Shown here: positions 36,401 through 43,705 of the stretch, one piece after another
Layout: the number at the start of each line of letters is the position of its first letter
Numbering within the stretch: the stretch's first letter is position 1
Assembly (NCBI GenBank): GCA_019915015.1
Contig: JAHBBC010000013.1
Span: 1,302,001-1,366,000 of the forward strand
DNA from: Auriscalpium vulgare
Taxonomy: Eukaryota > Basidiomycota > Agaricomycetes > Russulales > Auriscalpiaceae
Direction of reading: 5' to 3'
DNA: 64,000 nucleotides
Notes under the pieces: generated by a model
Database searches by the model: none
What the model was told of the DNA's origin: nothing
What the model saw: only the letters and a program-made list of their open reading frames with translations
Translations under genes and position numbers: made by a program

Positions 36401-37879
36401 GTACATGTCACCCGTGAGCAAGTGCCCATTCTGCCTAACTTTGCAATGACAGACTATGGATCCCAAGGACGCACAAGACCATACAATGTGGTAGATCTGA
36501 AAAACTGCAGGACTCACCACTCTGTATATACATGTCTTTCTCGAGGTTCCAGTCTTAATGGCACAATTATACTGCAGATGTGTGATGTAACAAAGATTAC
36601 AGGAGGCTTATCTGGATACCTGAGGCAAGAATTCCGCGAGCTGGAGATATTAGATGAAATCACAAGATTGCGGTTCATTGGTAAACTTCCAGAACACATC
36701 AATGCTACAACTCGATCAAGTCTGATCAAGCAGTATCAAGCATGGAAAGGAGCTGGAGCAGTACCTGATAACGTTCATCCCTCAATAAGATGGTCACAGT
36801 TAGATCCTATGGTTGTTCCCTCAACAGAAGATGACACAGCTTGGAGAAAAATCACAGCTATCAAGGAACCAGTGAAATCCAGGACTGAACAGCAGAAGCC
36901 AAGGAAGAGAAAACTGGATGTCCTGCAACAAGAAGACAATAATTCCATATTTCTTCCTGCGCCTGGCACATCCACTCTTACAACTGTAAACACACATCAC
37001 GGGCCAAAACGTATAGCAAAAAAGAGACGAACTGCAGCAAATCATCTCTCTACTCAGAGAAACCAAAGTGGGTTGATCTGGAATGGAAATACATGGAGTT
37101 GTGCATATGACAGTGTCCTCACTGTACTGTTCCACATGTACAGCTCTCATAAAGATACATGGGCAATGAAATTGAGATCTATGAATGAAATTTTCAATGT
37201 CCTAACTCAAGATTGGGCTTTACTTGATAACCCTACACATATCCTATCTCAGTTAGAAACTACAAGAGATAAGATACAGCAGATGCTCCATATATCTAAT
37301 CCACAGTCATTTCCGATGGATGGCAGAACAGGCACAGACATTTATAGCCTGTGTGAGGAGATTTTTAAAAGTGATCTTTTTCAATTCTCAGTGAAGACAC
37401 AGTGTGTACAGTGCAATATTGTGGTTTCACATAATTATGTCAATGTACCTTCTTGGAGACTGTACAATGATGTCCCAGAGACAGTGGCCGCAGAACTCAA
37501 GAAAAAGTTGTCATCAAAAAGTACACGCACATGTCAAACATGCAATAGATATTTAACACGGTTTGTCTCATTTCACAATGAAGCACCTCCATTTCTGGTA
37601 GTGATTCTACCTCAGCATGTTGCACATCTGAAAATCAAGCCATCATTGTCAATTGGAGAAGGGCAGGACAGGCTAATGTACAAACTCAAAGGCATTATAT
37701 ATTATGGAGATGCACATTTTACTTCACGCATTGTTGCTGACAATGGGGTGGTTTCATACCATGATGGAATAGCAACAGGACGGAACTGTGTTGAGGAGGG
37801 CAGATTAACAGCAATACAAGACATTTATAATGTCAGGGGTAGACAGGCAAGTGTCCTTATATATTCTAATATATTCTGA
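30467..37879 (+). CDS. Helitron Rep/PIF1 helicase protein with C-terminal ubiquitin-protease-like domain
   Basis: One uninterrupted frame of about 2,470 residues; numbers below are counted from the first possible codon at 30446, with the first ATG at 30467. Residues 250-460 resemble the cysteine-containing N-terminal region of Helitron proteins (CEHVCKNCAKEL; DUF6570-type). A Helitron-like Rep domain follows: the HUH-type motif RLTLHLHMLLW near 793-800 and the two-tyrosine motif IAYITDYITK near 989. An acidic linker precedes a PIF1 helicase from about 1560: GMAGTGKS (Walker A, about 1586), FLDEISMV (Walker B), GDFAQLPP and TCLSRGSSLNG. Residues 2211-2476 form a cysteine-protease-like domain: NGNTWSCAYDSVL (Cys box), two CxxC pairs (CVQC, CQTC), GDAHFTSRIV (His) and SYHDG (Asp). 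All catalytic residues look present, so the element may be active. Confidence 0.9.
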   Translation: MNIKVLFPFKAIGQWLSGQWPFNATSLAAQRGLVNGHPSLCVTLLWTMWGCAIIILLTLAFSYSTEDASTNLVGGGLNLWTATELLTYNSSEVGHFPSNAKFQYIQHGVRPTGVPDDDLLELLMPIDALIRQPKKDLLDICDTHDIIVKPRSDRASLSALIQSHNIRSCAACLAASTFFRYVGGPSLTSTERSRIHRANKASATKIHVSDGRPKDLIHAEFPPPPPSQVLQQQIVRDYCQDIQFNMIKEEGCKICGILTLSKHLIPWSDIEQHVDLDLLTGDGVTRAPRLSVTDPICPVPGPVYAPGCEHVCKNCAKELKKNKLPLHALANGNWIGPVPPELQGLSFVEKLLIGRISHNACVVKVHTSGHYKMRANTVMYQVPMPKVYHVLPPKREELDEVIAFIYIGPVRPTEKEYRRTPLLVRRNKVAKALEWLKLNHYDYADLTISYENLADYPEDMPPVIVDYRQPPAENDSEDKAVNKNEEDEGTNEGECPFVIHTLTGEQLDSKSGAQRKMLAMKYLKEGGKVLGIGHAEAPESIFGNPKLYPSAFPWLFPYGLGGLGNTNGEKVVSDKARKRALLMYYDKRFQLEPLFPLIALNHSQIANSSTGGYLLAARASFSQVADRIMAVNSDSLEALIARLEEDDRYKPQTDEEKQIYQMINDLDHVAHHVQGSATNKKFMRNEIWSLIMWLGAPSWFITFSPTDIKHPIALYFADDDVHIYPKVLTQSERYRLIANNPIAGARFFKFMVELFLKHVLGVGSSHPGLYGKTSGYYGTVEQQGRLTLHLHMLLWIRNALTPQEIKDRIMANDSAFQKALVEYLEATHQGEFLDESMQQVVDKMDKKTANDPSRADPTMTLPDTAPVPCKKHSHTEKATQCSSCTTSRSWWSTFKDSVNEILFRSNRHTCHSGCKNRRYPSCKSRFPRDVHAQTTIDSENGLLQMKQGEAWLNTVTPLVSYLMRCNTDITSLLSGTAIKSSIAYITDYITKTPLRTSTMLEAIKTIFNRNSEFINGDATKIEKARRIIVKIVNALTVKQELGAPMSALYILGHPDHYTMFKFKTFYWKSYINEIKKFWSFVDSDEPREERVVLNTVEGNVVALSPVLDYMYRPREFENWPLHDWISRVHKVKISPAQKKANKGSREETFVATAQPQSQAASESTQLDDDITMLDATQLGEKSNDNEHMDILESDEDMSISGNTLVGSPKPHPDTVSDKDDDSDDEGTDSDIDSESIEMDSDDADYIFETDNDLDDDDYDENKKKKGKRDTKIYRFLEDHPQVKTHTIRVYSEASARVPCFVGGVLPRKNHGNEENYQLTMLGLFHPWRSGADIKTPEQTWSDAFNSYDFTPRQKQIMKFCNIKYECNDARHDFAAQRRKELSEKEGHPMFGRHTDELDIQHSEDLALGVPDLIAHLETEWDDIGPQTANKMAQMVQIENLMEASGWMKKSDLIPGDDLIPDFIDGGEKESSAWKTLLADKRTDILNKKQDDVMKEMTGPESDKQQGNFKSHATVANTVKIVDYEYLFKEFLPQQKKDKDIITATCLEFTLNEEQERAFTIIANHSIDVNASQLKMHIGGMAGTGKSQVIKALISLFEKRGQSYLFLIVAPTGSAAALVSGSTYHSVLGFRGGGESPGSGVNNSAGTMTAIRDRLRHVKYVFLDEISMVDCGDLYNISSQMSTALQVEEEAFGGKNMIFAGDFAQLPPISAKGPALFSHKVGTVLSTTNSLRDQRHTMGKALWHQSTVVVLLRQNMRQNTMSEEDACFRLALENMRYKSCTADDIALLKSRIPGAQNPTVDISHPNFRHVSVITALNSQRDQINSLGCTKFAQDTKQSLTTFVSVDKWKSQTVSKERKKNSTDPRRTSDILPEPLQDKLRQIPHAASMNIPGTLKLCRGMPVLIKRNEATEVCVTNGAEGTVVGWKAVLHNNNKSTLDTVFVKLTKPPSVVQLEGLPMNVVPISKQSLPVQCKMANDSMVHVTREQVPILPNFAMTDYGSQGRTRPYNVVDLKNCRTHHSVYTCLSRGSSLNGTIILQMCDVTKITGGLSGYLRQEFRELEILDEITRLRFIGKLPEHINATTRSSLIKQYQAWKGAGAVPDNVHPSIRWSQLDPMVVPSTEDDTAWRKITAIKEPVKSRTEQQKPRKRKLDVLQQEDNNSIFLPAPGTSTLTTVNTHHGPKRIAKKRRTAANHLSTQRNQSGLIWNGNTWSCAYDSVLTVLFHMYSSHKDTWAMKLRSMNEIFNVLTQDWALLDNPTHILSQLETTRDKIQQMLHISNPQSFPMDGRTGTDIYSLCEEIFKSDLFQFSVKTQCVQCNIVVSHNYVNVPSWRLYNDVPETVAAELKKKLSSKSTRTCQTCNRYLTRFVSFHNEAPPFLVVILPQHVAHLKIKPSLSIGEGQDRLMYKLKGIIYYGDAHFTSRIVADNGVVSYHDGIATGRNCVEEGRLTAIQDIYNVRGRQASVLIYSNIF

Positions 37880-37912
37880 GCTCAATAGCTTAGTAATACT
37901 ATATACCAGTCA

Positions 37913-37955
37913 GGAATCGTACTGCCGTGCTCTGCATCGGCCCACTCCCAGCAAG
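37913..37955 (+). other. Helitron 3' terminal hairpin motif
   Basis: GCCGTGC and GCATCGGC form a stem with a one-base bulge, followed 15 bases later by CAAG and then T. The same 43-44-base motif is present in inverted orientation at 55260-55303 and 56899-56941, and in all three similarity stops exactly at CAAG. Canonical Helitrons end CTRR; this is a variant. Confidence 0.6.
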
Positions 37956-38080
37956 TAGGAATCCACCGCGCCGCCCGCATTTCGGCTATGCTTTTACTCA
38001 CAACGCTGCGGTAGACATAGTCTCAATGTTCAATATCAGGTACTGCGAACAATATGATCGAACGCACATACATGTCTGCC

Positions 38081-38235
38081 GCGCTTTGCTCCTCGGAGCA
38101 GCATTAACCATGCACATAAGCCCCCTCGCAGGCGGGAACGTCCGTGCTTCAGGGCATCAGTTGCTAAGAGAAGGCTATGGTAAACGAGCTCAGAATTGGG
38201 GAGCGACTCGTACGCACCATGCTGCCTAGTTTTCT
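38081..38235 (+). repeat. Duplicated segment upstream of F-box pseudogene
   Basis: Imperfect match to 60287-60440 (shared AGCATTAACCATGCA and CAACTCGTACGCACCA-type blocks). Both copies lie about 1.0-1.3 kb upstream of a damaged F-box copy, and blocks near 39330 and 61020 (TTATGTAGCA) also match. A larger segment containing an F-box gene was therefore duplicated. Confidence 0.6.
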
Positions 38236-39500
38236 CGGTCGTTGACGACGGCAGGTTACGGTTCACGATCAGCGCGGAACCTCAATCGTCGAGGCAGGAT
38301 GCCAGAACACGCAATTCGAGGCCCCTTACTCACCGCCAGCTAAGAACTGATCGCACATAGACAGCTGTTACATTTTACATTGCTGGATATATATATTTAT
38401 ACATCGGCGTGGCGGCTGCAAACGTGTTCATGCCAGTCGTATGTCACTCACCCGCCCTTTGCCGGCACTTGCTCGTTCAAGGAGAGATGAGCACCCAGTG
38501 CGGGTACTCTCGGGCAAAGACGCTCTCTGCGTAGATAACAGCGCGACACAGCTATAAGAGGCGGCCGCAGTCAGTCGGGAGGCAAGCACCCAGCGGATCG
38601 AAAGGCACGTACCTGGACATAACGTGGGTCTATCTGGCCGGGATCGCAGTCTGGACGGGACTGTTTGGGTATGGATGTGGCCGCATGCGAGCATGGGCGC
38701 GTCGCGAGGACCTGCGCAAGGGGCGCGTGGGCGCGTGTCGAGGGTAGCGAGGCTGCGCGTGAACGGCGTGGGTGGTGTGAGGGCGGGAAGGACTTGCCAG
38801 GAGAAGGTCTTCTGCTCAGGTGACAGATACGCAAAGAAGAGCAGCAGGGGCTCACCAGCATCGAACTCGAGCGCGTGCCTCCTTCACCGTGTCCTCCTTG
38901 CCTCACTTCGTCGACGTGTCAACCCAGAACAGGGCATGTTCCATTGAACGCGGTGGAGTGGCGTCCACGCTGTCTCGGCGTCGGCGTGCAACGCTGAGCG
39001 AGGGAGGAAAAGGACGAGCGGCGGTTGGAGGAAAGAGGAAGAGCACTCAGTGAAGGTGAGAGCGACGTGCCATACCGGGCCGGGCTGGCCCGCCGCGCCG
39101 TCCCTCTCTTTCTGCCCCCATGTCGCGCGCTCCCTCCTCGCCGACGCCCCAGTGACACTATAACACGGGCTCAGCGCGTACATATTTCCCGCCACCCGCA
39201 TGAAGTCCGCGCAGGCTAGGCACGCGAAAAGGAGCTTCAAGTTTCCGCCGCATCGCATCGCTCACATCCTCCCGAATCACGCTTAGCGGTCAGTTCTACG
39301 TCTCCCATCAGCCTGATCATTTTACTGGCTTGGTTTATGTAGCACGTTGTTTATTGAATCTCTCAGAGCTCACAGGATCTCTGGGATACAGTCTTCGCGT
39401 TTGTGGGTTCATCAAACTGTTCTTTTTGTATTGCACGAGTTTTCCAGAAAGCGACGCATGGATACCCCCCTTGTTGGTGCGTAGCCCATTGCATGTGCCA
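38236..39500. other. Intergenic, diverged upstream region of F-box pseudogene
   Basis: GC-rich with many overlapping unsupported ORFs on both strands. Some blocks match the region upstream of 61347. No gene is recognised. Confidence 0.4.
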
Positions 39501-39925
39501 TGGTCGTCGACGCTCACTGTCGCGTGTCTAACGTCGACAGCGACGAATCCCTGAAGGCTGCGCCCATGGCGATCGACGTCCCTCTGGACATCCACATCCA
39601 CATCATCGAGTGGGCGTTCCGATCGTCCCGGCACGAGCTCGTCGATCACACCACCCTCCCTGCATGTGCGCTCGTCTGCCGCGCATGAACTCCCCCCGTG
39701 CAGCGCATCCTCTTCTGCCGCATCCAGTGCCTCCATGCGCAGGCCGCCAGAGCAACATCCGGCTCCTCGTCCGCACGCTCAGCGTCCGCCCGCACCTCGT
39801 CGCGCACCTCCGGTACATCCACGTCACCTAGCCCTCGCAGCCGCCCGAGTATGGCGCCCTCTGCCTTCGCATGCTGGAGCTCTGTCGCCACGTCGAGGGC
39901 ATATCGTTTCGGGAACAGCAAGCCC
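39501..39925 (+). pseudogene. F-box pseudogene of the first family
   Basis: The ATG at 39566 opens MAIDVPLDIHIHIIEWAFRSS and LPACALVCRA, then a TGA follows. The sense continues TPPVQRILFCRIQCLHAQAA, shifts frame to SNIRLLVRTLSVRPHLVAHLRYIHVT, meets a TAG and goes on to PEYGALCLRMLELCRHVEGISF, ending near 39925. Order and sequence follow the intact gene at 5249-6388. With at least two stops and a frameshift it is dead. Confidence 0.85.
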
Positions 39926-40133
39926 GTACCCGCTTCTCCCTTTCCTTCCGGTGCACCCTCGGCATCCAGCTATCTCTCGACGAACAATTATTGCGACGAG
40001 CGCGAGATAACAGCTAGTAACTAGCGTACGTATGTTGTCCTGCCGGCTTCTTTTGCGGCGCGCGGGCTCACGCGATTCGACCACAGACATGCTCTTCATT
40101 GGAAGTCGTTTCCCTCGAGTTCCTGCGGTACTT

Positions 40134-40807
40134 CATCAGGAAAACCCTCCCATGCTAAAGGGCGACTAACCGGGGTAACGCGTCGCTAACTTCCTGCTAA
40201 AGATGATAATGAGGCTAATAAATACTAGAACTTAGTCAATGGATGAGATTTTCAATGAGCACTTGCCTAGAGATGCTGGGAATCATTTGCGTGAAGTAGA
40301 AGGCAAAGGAGGTCGTGGACGCTTGGGAAGGGAACTTCTGCCAGAGTCTATGAGTCATTGGAGAGCTGACTAATCAACAGGCAGGCGCTCGGCCGCAACT
40401 GAACAGAAGTCTTCAATTACAGTGAGGCTTCGTACATGAGTATGATTCGTAAAGGCTTAGATATAATTAAGGATACTACATGTGAAGTGTAATGAAGTCC
40501 AGCGAGGAGATCGCATAGTTATGGAGTGTCTTAGTCTGGGCAGGCTCGACACACTGAGGAAAGCATATACCTTATATCTTTGTTAGGAGTAGAGCTTGGG
40601 TCACAAATATATTCCTGTGACTTTATATCACTCCCTATAATCTGTCCTGAAAGTGTTGGAGCTTAGTGGTAGAGCATCGACGTCGCAGGATATTCCTTAC
40701 CGGAGCCTCACCAGAGCCTCGGCATCTCCCGGCAGTCATTGCGGACTTGCTGCACGCATTTTGCACTGCAGTACTAGTCGAACTAACAGCACACGTAATA
40801 TTTCTAT
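40134..40807. repeat. Plavaka left TIR and subterminal repeats
   Basis: The TIR is followed within 100 bases by five GCTAA/ACTAAC-type motifs (GCTAAAGG, CGACTAACC, TCGCTAAC, TGCTAAAG, GGCTAATAA), the expected transposase-binding layout. The rest, to the transposase stop at 40808, shows no gene. A stretch at 40655-40680 resembles a tRNA A box but has no B box. Confidence 0.6.
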
Positions 40808-43184
40808 TCACATCCCGAGCAGTAGATACGAGTGCCTATCTGTAAAAGTATTCACATAGAAGGTCGGACAGTTGTCAAGGACCGAGAAACTGGTCCACTG
40901 TCGCGGAGCGATGGGGCCGAACTTGGGGAAAAGGTGTATGCTGCGTAATATGGAGTCGAGCGGAATCACGGAAGCTAAACGGCGATGATCTCTGTACGAT
41001 CGGGTAATTTTGTACATGCCATGGTGACCTTCCCGGGCTGAAAACGGCGAGAACCATTCAACGTATGCTAGATGCTTCGGAGGTGGGCTGGGCGCGTCAG
41101 TGAAGAGCACCTCACCAGCTGCAGGAATGGTGAAGACGGCGCGAATCTGAGCGACACGATATCCTGCATGAAACAATGAGCACAGATTGAATAAATAGGC
41201 ACAACTAAGACTTGAATGCACACACCGATCTCCGAGCGTGCACCAGGCGGTGCATGTGCCATGTGTACCAGGACAGTATCAAACCGGCCGGGGATTGTGT
41301 GCCCACGCTTGTCCGGACGCGCTGGGCGAATGTGGGCTGCATCGGCGGCGTCGACAAGGAGCCCAGGGCGGTAGGAGCTGGATGATCCAAGGATGTTACT
41401 TGTGTTGCTGAACTTGATCTTGTGATACACGGCAACTCTTTGAAATGGAATGAGGAGATTGTCGGCATCTTTGCGAATCTGAGCTGGAGTGTACGATGGG
41501 TTATTGAACAAGATGACGAAGTCTGCCAAGGCGTCGCCGAAGTCGACTGCGCCATAGTCCGACGCAAGAGAAGCCATCGTGACTGCCTTTGCAGATGGGT
41601 GGATCGTCATCTTGATGCGCGATGAGCTGGTTGCCGGTATCGGAGCCACAGCAGGAGCCGGGTTGTCGCCGCTTGTTTCAGAGCACCTCCACTTGATGAA
41701 GCAATCGTGTTGAAGGATCTTCTCGCGACGCTCCACCCAGGTCGTCATTTGTGGGTACTCGTCCTTCCAATTCGTCGCACGATATGCGTCCTTTGTGAAG
41801 TCAATGTGCAAACGCTCTGATTGCTCCGTGTTGTAGTTGTCTGTTGTTCCAAAGAGAGCAATGGACTCAGGGTAATGAAGGAGCGAGTGAAGCTTGGGAA
41901 GATTGAAGTTCTCCCGGATGCCCAACTCCGTGAGTATGCTCTTGTTTGCGTGGAACTGGGCCGCAGCTTCGCGCAACGCAGTCAAGCTGTCTGTTGAGTG
42001 GATGGGGTGCTGGGAAAGATAGAGAAAGTCCAGCAGTCCGCGGATTGCGGCGAAGAGTTGAGCGGGTGACGCATTGCCAGGGAGGGGGAGGTCGACAATC
42101 AGTCCCATGAGAATCCGACATATATCACGATGTTCAGAACCAGATACCCGGCTAAGCTTAGAGATGCCCTTTGCGAAGATACGAAGGTTGTGATTGGGAG
42201 GCATGCGACGACAACACGCATCAATCTCGTTGTCTCCGAAGGCAGAGCGCACCCAAGCGATTGCGTGCTTCATAACACCCTGATAAAGCTGATGGAGAAC
42301 GTCGGGAGTGATCGAAAGGAAGATGTTCGTGAAAGGAAGGTCCTGCCAGAAGGGCTTGTACACCGGCTTGATCCCAGCAGCGAGACAGGCTCGGTTGTAT
42401 GCGACAGGATCGTCGTCGGCGTACTCCAATGCATCCTGAATAATGTCGAGGTCGCGCAGAATACAGGGTTTGTCGTCCCCAAGCTCATTGTTGGGTGTGT
42501 TTCCTTTCGGACATACGCCATGCTTGGTGCAGGCCACAAGACATTGTTCCGGGTAGTCGCCAATGAAGATCGCAAAGATCGGGTGGCATCGGCGCACCAC
42601 ACCATCGCCACTCCGCATCTTCAATCCATTGACACCAGGCTCCTTGATTGGCGAGAGGATGCGGTCGACACACGCGTGGAACAAATTTGCTAAGGCGCGG
42701 CGTCGGGCTGCAGCTGTTGGGATGTGCTCGAGGCGGCTGGTTGGGAGATAACCGAGGAGGATCTGGGCACGACGAGATGGCTTGCGCCGAATGTCTTTCG
42801 GAATGTTTCCGATGGTCAGGTAAATGGGATAAGCGGATTTGTTGCGGAAGAGTGTCAACTGTGTCTTGTCGGAGGAAATGATGATAGGAACGATTGTGGC
42901 GCCTGGCTCCCTTTCTTCGAGTTGCACCTGCACAATGATTAAGAACTTTGTCGCGAAGCCAACGGCCATCAACACATACCTGGACATCCCACCACCATCG
43001 TCCGGTGTGCATATCATGGAAGAGGCGCTTTGTCTCGTCTTGATCCTCATAATGTCGTTCCGGTTTGAAGATAAGATAAGGTGCAAACTCGGCATCGCCG
43101 TAGAGTGCCTTAACACATTCGATTATGTCGCGGAAGTAAACATCGAAGGCTTCGCCGGCTACGACCATTTCCTCGCGCTTGAAG

Positions 43185-43695
43185 TGTAGAGTTGAGACAA
43201 TCCTGTGCGCGGGCTAGAAGATACAATCTAGCTCAGTCTCTGCGCACGATAGTGAACGAGAGTCTAATCTTATTCACCTAGAAGATACAATCTAGCTAGG
43301 TAGGGAATAAGCACGATGAAGAACACAAGTAAAGGTCCGAATACTCACCTCAGTCTCTGCGCACGATAGTGAACGAGAGTCTGAGGTGACGTCGTAATGA
43401 GGTGCCATATTTATAGTAGATTTATCGAGTGCGAGGCCGCAGGCACGAACGGTGTACGGAGTGCCAAGTCGGCGAGCTTATCGTATGAATCAAAGACATA
43501 AGTGAATAGAACCTGTGCAGAGCACGCCGGCCGAAAGTTAAATCTATAAGAGTGATCGAGAACAAACACGAGGCTACGAATGTCGTAGAAGGAAAGACGG
43601 CCTACACGGCCACGATAAGAAGATAAGTACATACTGTCACAGCAACGGGACACCGATGTCCGTGCGAGGCGGGCGCGAGCTTGCCAAATCCAACA
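43185..43695 (-). repeat. Copia LTR (3' LTR in element sense)
   Basis: Begins TGTAGAGTTGAGACAATCC and ends CCAAATCCAACA on the plus strand, so TG..CA ends are present. Inside, a block TCTCTGCGCACGATAGTGAA occurs twice, and TAGAAGATACAATCTAGCT occurs twice; one block pair is bounded by CACCTCAG and CTGAGGTG, forming a small palindrome. Confidence 0.95.
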
Positions 43696-43705
43696 CCCCC
43701 CCTCA
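43696..43705 (-). other. Copia polypurine tract
   Basis: On the minus strand the polymerase stop codon TGA runs straight into GGGGGGG and then the LTR (TGTTGG). This all-purine run adjoining the 3' LTR is where plus-strand DNA synthesis would be primed. Confidence 0.8.

Larger units (their letters stand above)
30113..37955 (+). mobile_element. Autonomous Helitron (5' end approximate)
   Basis: The element is defined by a Rep/helicase gene and a 3' terminal hairpin motif ending CAAG at 37955, followed by T. Base composition drops sharply to AT-rich between about 30,110 and 37,900 relative to the GC-rich flanks. The 5' terminus, expected as TC after an A, was not located; 30113 is simply the point after the upstream gene's stop. 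Helitrons move by rolling-circle replication using an HUH endonuclease and a PIF1-type helicase, both present here. Confidence 0.75.

Noticed and set aside
40655..40710. tRNA gene (GGAGCTTAGTGGTAGAGC)
   Set aside because: Only the A box is present. No B box and no acceptor-stem pairing could be found.
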